Both the position numbers and the translations under genes were made by a program. DNA of 64,000 nt from Planctomycetes bacterium MalM25 (GTDB lineage Bacteria > Planctomycetota > Planctomycetia > Pirellulales > Lacipirellulaceae). The stretch's first letter is position 1. Each line of letters starts with the position of its first letter. The notes beneath the pieces are model-generated. The model was not told where the DNA came from, did no database searches, and saw only the letters and a program-made list of their open reading frames with translations. Positions 38,194 through 46,654 of this stretch are shown here, piece after piece. The stretch is from NCBI GenBank assembly GCA_007745835.1, contig CP036424.1:705001-769000 (forward strand). The letters run 5' to 3'.

Positions 38194-39798
38194 ATGCGAG
38201 CTTTGCTCTGCTGCGGTCTGTTGGCTTGGTCGCTCGTCGCGACCGCCGACGAATCGACCCTCGCGCCCTACCTGGACGATCAGTCGTTCCTCATCGCCCG
38301 GCTCGACCTGGCGGCGGCCACGGACGAGACGACGATCGCCCCGTTGCTCACCGTCGTCGAGACGCTCGGGCAGGCCGCGGCGCCCAACCGGAACGTCTCG
38401 CCGGGGGCGGCGACGCGGGAAGCGATCGGCGTCTTGCGCGAACTACACGCGGCGGGAGCAAGCGAGCTTAGGCTCGTTTTCGCGATCGACGATGTGCGGC
38501 CCGCGTTCGGCCCGCTGATGTTGGTCGTCTTCGACGAAGAATCGCGAACCGAAGCCGCGGCGGCGTTGCTGCGTGATCGCTTGGCGCCGCTCCGCATCGA
38601 GGTGCGGGACGCGGGCGACAGCTTGCGGGTTGGCAGCGCCCCGACCTTGGATCGCTACGAGCACCTACAACCGAAGGCGCGTCCCGACCTGTTGGAGCCG
38701 CTGGATCGCAAGACGCCGCTGAGCCTCGTCTTCTCGCCCGGTGCGGACAGCCGGCGGGTGATCCGCGAGCTGTGGCCCGATCTGCCGCCGGAGCTGGCGT
38801 CGGTCGAAGGCCGCCTGATCGCCGAGGGCATGCGGCACGTCGGGTTCACGCTGACCGCCGGCGAGCAGGTGGGCGCCGAGCTCCGCGTCCAGGCCGCGAA
38901 CGAGCCGGCCGCCGAGCAGTTCGTGCGGGCGATCGGCGAAGCGTACGCGGCGGGCGTGGCGACGGTCCGCGACTGGCGTCCCGAGTTCGCGTCGATCGCC
39001 GAGCAGGCCACGGAGCTCCTCAGACCCGAACGAGAGGGCGACGCCGTCGTCATCCGCTTGCGGGCCGGCGACCCGGCGGGGGGGCAGCTCGCGATGCGCG
39101 TCCTCGCCCCCGCCATCGCGGAAGCGAGCGAGCTGTCGCGTCGCTCTGCAAAGATGAATGACATGAAGCAGATCGCGCTGGCGTTGCTCAACTACGAGTC
39201 GGCGAACGGCTACCTCCCCGGGCCTATTGTCAGCGAAGAAGGTAAGCCGCTGCTCTCCTGGCGCGTGGCGATCCTCCCGTACCTTGAGCAGAGCGCCCTC
39301 TTCCGAGAGTTCCATCTCGACGAGCCCTGGGACAGCCCGCACAACCTGGAATGGGCCAAAGCCTTGCCGCAAGTTTACTTTGAGAACTCGGGACTCCCGG
39401 AACAGCAGCGCACTGACTACTTGAGGCCGGTCTACCCAGGCTCCGACGTGGCTTCCGCAGCTGGCGAATCCGACCCCGTCCAGAAGCGATCGCACGGGCA
39501 GAAGTACTTCGTGAGGCCGGGGGATAAGTACCGTCAAATCACTGACGGCGCTTCCAATACGATTCTCCTCGCCGAAGTCGCTCCCGAGCACGCCATCTCT
39601 TGGACGAAGCCTGGTGACTGGGAGGTCGATCTCAAGGACCCGATGGCGAAGCTCCGCACCGACCAGAGGAAGGGCTTCGTCAGCGCCAGGTACGACGGCT
39701 CCGCCCACTACCTCACGTTCGATTTCAGCACGAGTGGCCTCAAGAAGCTCATCACCAAAGCGGGCGGCGAGGTGCTAAGCCAAGACGAGCGACCGTAG
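38194..39798 (+). CDS. Exported protein with DUF1559-like C-terminal region
   Basis: A 534-residue protein. The ATG at 38194 follows GGAG by 6 nt and gives a signal peptide (MRALLCCGLLAWSLVATA); a GTG at 38182 is an alternative. Residues about 20-310 are an unrecognised domain. From about residue 315, KMNDMKQIALALLNYESANG, LSWRVAILPYLEQSALFREF and QITDGASNTILLAEVAPEHA are hallmarks of the DUF1559 (planctomycete pseudopilin-like) family. The usual pilin-type N-terminal helix is absent and replaced by the unknown domain. A large DUF1559 set is typical of Planctomycetes; role unknown. Confidence 0.8.
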   Translation: MRALLCCGLLAWSLVATADESTLAPYLDDQSFLIARLDLAAATDETTIAPLLTVVETLGQAAAPNRNVSPGAATREAIGVLRELHAAGASELRLVFAIDDVRPAFGPLMLVVFDEESRTEAAAALLRDRLAPLRIEVRDAGDSLRVGSAPTLDRYEHLQPKARPDLLEPLDRKTPLSLVFSPGADSRRVIRELWPDLPPELASVEGRLIAEGMRHVGFTLTAGEQVGAELRVQAANEPAAEQFVRAIGEAYAAGVATVRDWRPEFASIAEQATELLRPEREGDAVVIRLRAGDPAGGQLAMRVLAPAIAEASELSRRSAKMNDMKQIALALLNYESANGYLPGPIVSEEGKPLLSWRVAILPYLEQSALFREFHLDEPWDSPHNLEWAKALPQVYFENSGLPEQQRTDYLRPVYPGSDVASAAGESDPVQKRSHGQKYFVRPGDKYRQITDGASNTILLAEVAPEHAISWTKPGDWEVDLKDPMAKLRTDQRKGFVSARYDGSAHYLTFDFSTSGLKKLITKAGGEVLSQDERP

Positions 39799-40126
39799 AC
39801 ATCCGCCGGCCGATCAGGGGGGAGGCGCCGTACGGCTTACCGCGCCGCCATTCCTACTTCCGCTTTCCCCATTCCCACTTCGTGCAGCCCGGCCGCCGCC
39901 GCGTCGCGGGGGTGGAACGCGACGCGGCGGCGCTTCATGCCGGGACAGCACGCAAAGAAGCGGTTGTTTTGAATAAGCGACGCCGCGCCCGTCGGGGACG
40001 GTAGCGGTGGGCATCCGATGCCCGTCGGCGATCCCTCGTTGACTTGCACCCCAACCGCTGACAACGGTCGTGGTTAACGAAAGGACGGCCCCGATCGAAC
40101 GCGGCGGTCGCTTGTTTGGAGTACGC
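39799..40126. other. Intergenic stretch with no gene seen
   Basis: About 330 bp between convergent genes. It has short GC-rich words such as CGCCGCGCCCGTCGGGGACG that recall family B arms, but no full palindrome, ORF with support, or RNA gene. Confidence 0.4.
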
Positions 40127-40211
40127 AGTAGGCAGAGGGCGGTAGGCAGTCTTGCTAGAACGAGTTGGTCTCGTAGCGAGACTGCCTACCGCTTTCTGCC
40201 CTCTGCCTACT
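40127..40211. repeat. Palindromic repeat, family D copy 2
   Basis: AGTAGGCAGAGGGCGGTAGG then CAGTCT pairs with AGACTGCCTACCGCTTTCTG then CCCTCTGCCTACT; the right arm has a 7-bp insertion. The centre is the reverse complement of that in copy 1 (35218-35310). Its end touches the stop codon of the MraZ-like gene. Confidence 0.83.
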
Positions 40212-40677
40212 AACCAGCCAGGTCCTCGAACAGGTCGCGGAAGGTGGGCATCTCGGCGCCGATCAGGTCGGCCCAAGCGGTGGGGTTCCAGATCTCGACG
40301 CACACCGCGGCGCCGACAATCACCACATCGCCCCCGGCTTCCACGCCGAGCAGTTCGCGAAATCCCTCCGGGATGACGAGCCGGCCGCGGCCGGCGAGTT
40401 GAACGGGTCGTTGACGTGTTGAGAGCAGGCGTCCCAGCCGCTGCACGTCGCCCAGCCGGGCGTCGAGCCGGCCGCTGGCGAGTTTGTTGCTGACGATCTC
40501 GGTCGCCTGCCTCTGCTTCTCCTCCCACGCGTCGCGGCGCCACAGGCTGAGGCAGCCCGGGCGTTCCTTGGCGAGGAGGCAATCGCCCTCCGCGCCACCG
40601 ACCGCCTCCGCCAGCTCCGCCGGCAGAGAGAGGCGGAACCGCGGGTCGAGCGTTCGGATCGCTTCTCCGGTGAGCAC
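40210..40677 (-). CDS. mraZ: MraZ-like double SpoVT/AbrB-domain protein
   Basis: A 155-residue protein from GTG. Two AbrB-like swapped-hairpin units are visible: LDPRFRLSLPAELAEAV with CLSLWRRDAWEEKQRQ, then LAGRGRLVIPEGFRELLGVE with VEIWNPTAWADLI. The conserved D-kGR---P pattern and WnP-W-d endings fit MraZ, the repressor of division and cell-wall genes. It is not in a dcw cluster here: neither mraW nor fts or mur genes are adjacent. Many planctomycetes lack FtsZ, so its target may differ. The symbol is by similarity only. Confidence 0.75.
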   Translation of the reverse strand: MLTGEAIRTLDPRFRLSLPAELAEAVGGAEGDCLLAKERPGCLSLWRRDAWEEKQRQATEIVSNKLASGRLDARLGDVQRLGRLLSTRQRPVQLAGRGRLVIPEGFRELLGVEAGGDVVIVGAAVCVEIWNPTAWADLIGAEMPTFRDLFEDLAG

Positions 40678-40741
40678 GGCGTGGGCGGGTCGCTGAATCG
40701 AAGGGGTCAGCGGCCCACCCTGGCCGAGTTATCGGCGGACG

Positions 40742-40762
40742 GCGTGGGTTTGCAGCCCACGC
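40742..40762. repeat. Hairpin upstream of the MraZ-like gene
   Basis: GCGTGGG, TTTGCAG, CCCACGC: a perfect 7-bp stem, about 65 bp upstream of the MraZ-like start, within a 174-bp gap. It may be a short intergenic repeat or a terminator for the convergent side. Confidence 0.4.
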
Positions 40763-40851
40763 GTTCCGACCGATGGGCTGAATATACGGGGGCTGACGCC
40801 CAATGCAAGCTGTTTCTTGCGTCATCTTGTGGGAATCTTGCCCACGGCTGG

Positions 40852-41271
40852 CTAGCTCTGCCGCCAGGTCAAACGCCACGGATCGCCTTCCGTCAGACGG
40901 ATCGTCCCTCGCAGAGGCCCGGGCGCGAGCAGCTCGACCTCGATGGTGCCGCCGCTCGACCGCAACCAGTTCATGGCCCCGCCCGCGACGCGGCTCACCA
41001 CGCCGCGATCGGCGCTGACCGCGCCTTCGTAGTCGAGATAGAACGCGCGGTGATCCGGCAACGGTGTCGCCTCGATGGCGTCTGCTGTTGTGCCGGTGGG
41101 CTGCAGCCGAAGGCTTCGCGACCACGCCGCGGGCAGTTCGAGAAGCGACCACGTGGCGAGGCGTGCTTCGTCATCGACGCCGGCGCGTTCGAGCAGCAGG
41201 TCCCAGTGCGGCCCGTCGCGGTAATCGGGCGGGCACTCGTGGCGGAGCAGCGCGTAGCGGAGCTTGGTCAT
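40852..41271 (-). CDS. LigD 3'-phosphoesterase-like protein
   Basis: A 139-residue protein from the ATG at 41271 (a GTG at 41289 is also in frame). KLRYALLRHECPPDYRDGPH then WDLLLERAG holds His11, His22, Asp24 and Glu28, resembling the Mn-binding HxDxxxE set of the bacterial LigD phosphoesterase (PE) domain. HRAFYLDYEGAVSADRGVV matches the later PE motif. It lacks ligase and primase domains. It could trim 3' ends in repair, or be a degenerate relative. A DNA-end-joining role is inferred from fold similarity only; no ku gene is nearby. Confidence 0.68.
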   Translation of the reverse strand: MTKLRYALLRHECPPDYRDGPHWDLLLERAGVDDEARLATWSLLELPAAWSRSLRLQPTGTTADAIEATPLPDHRAFYLDYEGAVSADRGVVSRVAGGAMNWLRSSGGTIEVELLAPGPLRGTIRLTEGDPWRLTWRQS

Positions 41272-41293
41272 CGCAAGCGAGCCTACCACGTTC

Positions 41294-43639
41294 TCAACGC
41301 GGGGCGATGGAGATCCGCGTTGTCGCGGTGGCGGGGCTGGCGCCGTCGCTCAGCCGCATGTCCAGCGCGATGTCCGCGACGCCCTGCTGCACGGCGCTGT
41401 AGGTGACCGTGGTCCGGTACGTCTCGCCGGGCGGCAGGCTCGGGATCGGCGGGAACTCCAGAGCGTTCTGGTTGATCGTCGCGCCGGCCGAGTTCTGCGG
41501 CTGAAGTTGTGGTGGGAAGCGGAGGCGGAACTGCGCGCCGTTGACCGCGGAGGTCGATCGGTTCGTGATCGCGACGCTCAGCGTCGCCTGCTGCCCGACC
41601 TGCACCGGGTTGGCCGACGAGCTGATGACGCCCTCCAGGGCGGGCTGGTTCGCCGGCGGCGTGGGGGGGGGCGTCTGTCGTGCCGGGCGGATCTCAACGC
41701 CGACCAACTTATCGACCAGCACCTCTTCATCGACGAGCGCGTAGGTGTGCACACTCGCTCGCTTCGCGTTGGTGGAGGCGAGGCAGCGGTAGCTGACATC
41801 GAAGCGGAGGCTTCCTCCCGCCGGGATGCGCTGGCCCTCCCACCGCAAGCCGTTGTTGATCACGCGTTTGCCCTCGGTGCCGACGATCGCCTCGAGCTCG
41901 GGGCCGCTCAGCACCTCGACCGCGACGTTCTCGGCGGGGGCCGCTCCGTCGTTGTAAACCGTGGCGATGTAGTCGAGCGTCTGGCCGACCTCGCCGATGG
42001 CCGCCAGCGCGGTCTCGATACGGAGCTTCGGTTGGGCGGAGGCGACCGGCTGCTCGATCTGGAAGCACTCCTGCTGGAACGCCTGGCTCGCGCGGTCGGC
42101 GCTGACGGTCACTCGGAAGCAGGATCGGCCCGCGTTGACCGCCGAGAAGTCGAGATCGACCACGTTCGAGTCGCCCGGTCCCAGGTCGGTCAGCCGGCTG
42201 GGGGGGTACTCCAGGCGGTACTTCCCGAGCGTGTCCTGCGGGCTCGACAGACCGCGGTCGTACTCGGCGACCAGGCGGAGGTTCTGTGCGGGCTCGTCGC
42301 CCGTGTTGATCATCTCGATCGTCACGGGGATCGGATCGCCGACGCGGATCGGCCCGGTCGTCGTGCGGCGGAGAACGAGCTCGATACGCGGTCCGATGCC
42401 CCGCACCGTTTCGCCCAGCGTGTCGCCCGGCTCGTTGCGGGGGGGCGGCTCGAACGGCGCGGGGGGCGGCGTGACCGGCGGAGTGGTTGGGGCGCCGGGG
42501 CTCGGGGCGGGTCCGTTGTCGATCACCACCGGCGAGGCGGTCGGCGACCAGGTGACGACCGTCTCACCGCCGCCCACCTCGAGCCGCGGGCTGGGCATCG
42601 GGGCGCTGTTCGGCGGGCGGACAACGGTCACCTTGATCTGGGCCGAGCCGGGCAGGTCGTCGGTCGGCGAGATCTGCATCGTCGCGCGGCCCTGGGCGTC
42701 GGTCTTCACCTCGGAGGCCTGCCCCGATTCGTAACCGAGCCGCGCCGACTCGCCGCGGAGCACCTCGTAGCGGACCAGCCAGCCCTCGACCGGCGCGCCG
42801 TCGGTCTGGCGGGTGACGGTCGTCGTCAGCTCGCCGGTCTGGCCCGGCTGCAGGTTGAGCGGCGGAGGGAGCTTCCACTGCGCATCGACCCAGTAGACCG
42901 TCGCCGTGCTGCGGCGGGCCTCCCAGTTCTCGCTCTCGGGCGCGCTGGCCGTGATGTAGCTGACGCCTTCGCTGGCGCTGGTGACCGTGATCCACGCCTC
43001 GCCGCGTTCGACCTGCACGTCGTCGGTCGCGTCGTCGGTGCCGCGGCGGAGGCAGACGTGGTAGGGGGTCGTGTAGCCGACGGCATACGAGTTGTCGAAC
43101 TTGTTCGGCCGCTGCCAGGGCAGGCGGAGCATGTCCATCTCGCCCTGCTCGCCGACGGTGACGAACTGGCCGGTCCCTTCCTGGCCGATCATCCACTCGA
43201 TGCGGCGGTTGGTGCGGAGGTAGCCCTTGTTGCTGCAGACGCCCGCCTTGAGGATCACCTCGCTGCCGACCGGGGCGAGCAGTCGGGTCGGTGTGATCGA
43301 CAGCTTCTCATCGACCGGCGAGAGGGCCGTGGTCGCCGCGGGGGCGGCGGCGGCCGCCACGGGAGCCGCGCCGGCGTAGACGGGCGGGGCGACCACGTTG
43401 CCCGAGGTCACCGCCGGCGCCACGGCCGCGGTGGTCGCGGCTGGCCAGATGCAGCAGCGGCGTCCCGACGGGTCGATCCGGGGCAGGCAGGGACAGTTGT
43501 CCAGGCAGCCGCCGACCGGGCAGTTCTCGAAGCACGAGCCGACCGGGCAGCTGAAGGGGCAGCATCCCCCCAGCGAGCCGATCGCCACCAGGGCGAACAG
43601 CCAGACGCAGATCGGCGGTGGGGAGGACGGGCGGGACAC
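41294..43639 (-). CDS. Cys-rich lipoprotein with DUF11-type repeats
   Basis: A 781-residue protein. The GTG at 43639 gives a lipoprotein signal (VWLFALVAIGSLGG then Cys26). Ten Cys lie between residues 26 and 63 in SCPVGSCFEN and CPVGGCLDN units. An Ala-rich linker follows. The body has Ig-like/DUF11 modules: IELVLRRTTTGPIRVGDPIP, KLRIETALAAIGEVGQTLDY and VISSSANPVQVGQQATLSVA, each with the VxNtG-type pattern. Probably an outer-surface structural lipoprotein. It diverges from the poly-Gly gene across a 400-bp gap. Confidence 0.8.
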   Translation of the reverse strand: MSRPSSPPPICVWLFALVAIGSLGGCCPFSCPVGSCFENCPVGGCLDNCPCLPRIDPSGRRCCIWPAATTAAVAPAVTSGNVVAPPVYAGAAPVAAAAAPAATTALSPVDEKLSITPTRLLAPVGSEVILKAGVCSNKGYLRTNRRIEWMIGQEGTGQFVTVGEQGEMDMLRLPWQRPNKFDNSYAVGYTTPYHVCLRRGTDDATDDVQVERGEAWITVTSASEGVSYITASAPESENWEARRSTATVYWVDAQWKLPPPLNLQPGQTGELTTTVTRQTDGAPVEGWLVRYEVLRGESARLGYESGQASEVKTDAQGRATMQISPTDDLPGSAQIKVTVVRPPNSAPMPSPRLEVGGGETVVTWSPTASPVVIDNGPAPSPGAPTTPPVTPPPAPFEPPPRNEPGDTLGETVRGIGPRIELVLRRTTTGPIRVGDPIPVTIEMINTGDEPAQNLRLVAEYDRGLSSPQDTLGKYRLEYPPSRLTDLGPGDSNVVDLDFSAVNAGRSCFRVTVSADRASQAFQQECFQIEQPVASAQPKLRIETALAAIGEVGQTLDYIATVYNDGAAPAENVAVEVLSGPELEAIVGTEGKRVINNGLRWEGQRIPAGGSLRFDVSYRCLASTNAKRASVHTYALVDEEVLVDKLVGVEIRPARQTPPPTPPANQPALEGVISSSANPVQVGQQATLSVAITNRSTSAVNGAQFRLRFPPQLQPQNSAGATINQNALEFPPIPSLPPGETYRTTVTYSAVQQGVADIALDMRLSDGASPATATTRISIAPR

Positions 43640-44038
43640 GGTTGGGCTGCGGGGGAGCGGGTGGGGGCTGACGGCGCAGGACGCCGCGCAGCGGACGGCC
43701 GGAGGGCCGCGAAAACGTACCCCGCGCTCTGGGCTCGGGTTGGCTAAGAGCAACGTCTGCGTTGACTTTTCGCCACTCCGGGGGCCGTTTGGGACGGCTC
43801 GGGCGGTTGTGCGGGCCGTCGGGTCGTGGCGACCCGGGAAGTGGCCTCAAACCCGTGCGGTTTCTTGCTTTGCCTATCCTGCCCGACTACCCTGCAGTAT
43901 CGGGCCGAGAGGTCCCGGCAGGCCTCCGCACGACCCTCACAGGATGGCGGTGCGCCGGTCCCCCAATCGGAACGAGTAGACCCCCTCCCGCGCCGGCCAG
44001 ATGATGGCCGACGCCGATCGCGTTCGAGGACGCACCTT
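43640..44038. other. Divergent intergenic region, about 400 bp
   Basis: It separates two divergent genes for secreted proteins and must hold both promoters. A 7-bp GC hairpin (CGGGTCG, TGG, CGACCCG at 43820-43836) is visible. No convincing -35/-10 pair, ORF or repeat family was found. Confidence 0.4.
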
Positions 44039-45586
44039 ATGCGCATGTCGACGTTCAATTCCGCCTGCTTCGCCAAACTGCTCTCGGGCGGTTTCCTTTC
44101 CGTTGTGTTCGCGGCGATGCTCGCGATCGCGACTCCCGCCTCCGCCCAATTCGGTGGCGGCGGCGGCGGCGGCGGAGGCGGTGGCCTCGGTGGTGGCGGT
44201 GGTGGCGGCCTCGGCGGTGGCGGAGGCGGTGGCCTCGGTGGCGGCGGCGGTGGCGGCCTCGGCGGTGGCGGCGGTGGTGGCGGCGGCCTCGGAGGCGGCG
44301 GCGGCGGTGGCGGCGGTTTCGGCTCGGGTGTCGTCGTCGACGCCCAAGGCGTGCTGCATCGCCAGGTGACCAACGACCCGGGCGGACGCCTTGCCCAGCA
44401 ACGCATCGCCGAGGCGATGCACCGTCTCGAAGGCGACCTCGCGAAGCCGAGCGAGCTCCGCAAGGTCTCGCTCACGCGCCTCGAAGACGCCGTGGCCGAA
44501 CGCGTCGCCGCGGGCGAGCAGCCGACCGACGCGATGCAGAAGCTCGCCGGCCTTACGCGCATCGACTACGTCTTCTGCTACCCGGAGACGGGCGAGATCG
44601 TCCTGGCCGGCCCCGCCGAGCCGTGGGGCGTCGCCCCCTCGGGACGCATCCAAGGAATCAAGACGGGCGCCCCGACGCTCGAACTGCAAGACCTCGTGAC
44701 CGCGCTGCGGGCCTTCGGCCCCGGCTCGGACGAGTCGCCGCTCATCTACTGCTCGATCGACCCGACCGAGGAGGGCCTCGAGCGGATGCAGCGTTTCCTC
44801 GCCCAGGTCAGCCGCCCCAACCCGAACCTGATCGCGAAGCAGCTCCAAGAGCGGCTCGGACACCAAGAGATCACCGTCGGCGGCGTGCCGTCCGACACCC
44901 ACTTCGCCCAGGTGCTGGTCGAGGCGGACTACCGGATGAAGCTCATCGGCATCGGCCTCGAGAAGCCCGCCGCCCCGATCACCAGCTACGTGTCGCGGGT
45001 GAACCCGGCGACCGTGAGCCGCAACGCCCTGCAGCGTTGGTTCTTCGTGCCCGACTACGAGCGCCTGAAGGCGAGCGAGGACGGCCTCGCGATGGAGATG
45101 GTCGGCGAGGGCGTCGAGCTCATCGGCGAGGGCGAGATCGTCTCGCGCAACGGCGGCCGTCGCCGGACCGGCTCGAACAACCGGGCCAGCCAGAAGTTCG
45201 TCACGGAGTTTACCAAGCAGTACGCCAACCTCGCCGCGGCGAGCCCGGTCTACGCCCAGCTCCGCAACTGCATCGACATGGCGATCGCCGCCGCGTTCAT
45301 GCGGGACCGCGGCTACTTCGAGAAGGCGGGCTGGTCGATGACCACCTTCGCCGACGAGGAGCAGTACCCCGTCCGGACGCACAACGCGCCGGAGCACGTC
45401 GCCTCGGCGGTGAACGCCCTCTGGAAGGGCTCGACGCTCATGACCCCGATCGGCGGCGGCGTGCAGATCCGCCCGACGGACGCGCTCGCGACCGACCTGG
45501 TCGCCGCGGACGAGGACGGCAAGCTCGCCACCCAGCGCCAGCAGATCGAAGCGGCCGCTCAGTCCGACGCGTGGTGGTGGGACTGA
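44039..45586 (+). CDS. Exported poly-Gly protein, probable DUF1598 family
   Basis: A 515-residue protein from the ATG at 44039. Residues 1-37 are a signal peptide (LLSGGFLSVVFAAMLAIATP then ASA). Residues about 38-100 are a run of Gly units punctuated by Leu (GGGGGGGL). The body has LTRIDYVFCYPETGEIVLAG, LGHQEITVGGVPSDTHFAQV and LVEADYRMKLIGIGLEKP, which I associate with the planctomycete-specific DUF1598 family. The Gly run could be a flexible spacer or adhesive segment, and its slippage-prone coding repeats may vary between strains. Function unknown. Confidence 0.75.
   Translation: MRMSTFNSACFAKLLSGGFLSVVFAAMLAIATPASAQFGGGGGGGGGGGLGGGGGGGLGGGGGGGLGGGGGGGLGGGGGGGGGLGGGGGGGGGFGSGVVVDAQGVLHRQVTNDPGGRLAQQRIAEAMHRLEGDLAKPSELRKVSLTRLEDAVAERVAAGEQPTDAMQKLAGLTRIDYVFCYPETGEIVLAGPAEPWGVAPSGRIQGIKTGAPTLELQDLVTALRAFGPGSDESPLIYCSIDPTEEGLERMQRFLAQVSRPNPNLIAKQLQERLGHQEITVGGVPSDTHFAQVLVEADYRMKLIGIGLEKPAAPITSYVSRVNPATVSRNALQRWFFVPDYERLKASEDGLAMEMVGEGVELIGEGEIVSRNGGRRRTGSNNRASQKFVTEFTKQYANLAAASPVYAQLRNCIDMAIAAAFMRDRGYFEKAGWSMTTFADEEQYPVRTHNAPEHVASAVNALWKGSTLMTPIGGGVQIRPTDALATDLVAADEDGKLATQRQQIEAAAQSDAWWWD
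44150..44327 (+). repeat. Gly-codon microsatellite inside the poly-Gly gene
   Basis: About 180 bp of GGN codons in units of 7-9 Gly followed by CTC (Leu). The unit GGCGGTGGCGGTGGC recurs with small variations. In-frame slippage would change the length of the spacer without breaking the frame. Confidence 0.85.
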
Positions 45587-45985
45587 GCTCAGGCTCGCAG
45601 CGGATTGTTGGGAACCGCCAAGACGCCAAGAGTTGGTTACGCATCCCGATGGCTGAATGGGTGGCGTGAGGGCAAGCGTGTTGTGGTGCGCCGTCGCGCG
45701 CCTACTCCAAGGCGCGTCTCGACTCACCTTGCAGGTGCCTGAAGAACCGCCAAGGCACGGCTGAGCGTTCTGTCGAGCCACGCCATCAGGAAGCGACCAA
45801 TGAAGTCGTCTGCTACACACCGAGCCATTATGCCCGGGTGCTCGGTCTGAGTCGGGACCGCCCGCGTCATTCAGGGGAGATGGCCAATCTCTCCGGAGTG
45901 TCACTTCTCCTGCACGAGAAGGATTCATAGAAGTCACCGATTGGCGACGTGGAACCAACGGTGAAGCGTGTGCGTCTGCTAGGGC
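45587..45985. other. Intergenic stretch, about 400 bp, with repeat remnants
   Basis: No gene is visible. It holds two remnants: ACCGCCAAGACGCCAAG near 45616 and ACCGCCAAGGCACGG near 45746 recall family F, and 45775-45798 is half of a family B palindrome. GC drops towards the lower-GC gene that follows. Confidence 0.5.
45775..45798. repeat. Half copy of a family B palindrome
   Basis: GAGCCACGCCATCAGGAAGC then GACC matches the left arm of the elements at 12825 and 29262. No matching right arm follows within 150 bp. Confidence 0.55.
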
Positions 45986-46597
45986 ATGCGAACCAGGGAT
46001 CGAGTGACGACCGTACGCAGCATGATGCTTCATCCACGACTAGCGGTCTGGATGACCTTGCTCACCAGTCTCGGCTGGTACACGAGCTCGTATCGGGCGT
46101 TGCTTGGCATCGATTACCCCAACAGTGTTCATGCTTGCTGTAAGAGTGGCAGCCTTGGCATCGGCTTCGTTTCGATAGGCGGCGTTTCTTCTCTGTTCCT
46201 TGAACGCGATCCGAGGGACAAGTACCGGCGTGTTTGGGGGGAGCGGCCTGACGGGGGCTTCTGCGATTTCTACCTGCCCACAGGTGGCGTGACTGGTTGG
46301 GAAGTCTACGGATTCGCTATGCGGATCGACCCAATCGCCGTCGCATGGAGTTGCCCCTATTTCTTGATGGTGTTTTTCTGGGCATGCGTTGCTGGCTCGA
46401 AGCTGAGGCGATTCGGAGTCGCCGAGGCACTCGGAGTGATGACTTGCATCGCGGTTTATCTGACGCTCGCGTTCTCTCGAACCGTACTGCCCTTGTTGGT
46501 TCTTGTGAACTTGTTAACGCTGCTGGCAATGCTCGTTGCCTTGGCGAACAAGGTGATTCCAGGCGATGCGTCGTTGTGGCTGCAAGAGGCTAGCTGA
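45986..46597 (+). CDS. Hypothetical membrane protein of lower GC
   Basis: About 203 residues from the ATG at 45986; the ATG at 46022 is an equally likely start. Four hydrophobic segments are visible: AVWMTLLTSLGWYTSSYRAL, VAWSCPYFLMVFFWACVAGS, LGVMTCIAVYLTLAF and TVLPLLVLVNLLTLLAMLVA. Base composition is clearly less GC-rich than its neighbours, and codon use is less biased, suggesting acquisition or relaxed selection. No family is recognised. Confidence 0.55.
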   Translation: MRTRDRVTTVRSMMLHPRLAVWMTLLTSLGWYTSSYRALLGIDYPNSVHACCKSGSLGIGFVSIGGVSSLFLERDPRDKYRRVWGERPDGGFCDFYLPTGGVTGWEVYGFAMRIDPIAVAWSCPYFLMVFFWACVAGSKLRRFGVAEALGVMTCIAVYLTLAFSRTVLPLLVLVNLLTLLAMLVALANKVIPGDASLWLQEAS

Positions 46598-46654
46598 CAG
46601 TCGATACTCAGACTCTGTTAATTGATCGCGACATCGCCTGAGCATGAGGGCTCT

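Noticed and set aside
43744-44562. Pro-rich minus-strand protein opposite the poly-Gly tract
   Set aside because: The poly-Pro run is just the complement of the Gly codons; the sense protein has a signal peptide and conserved body.
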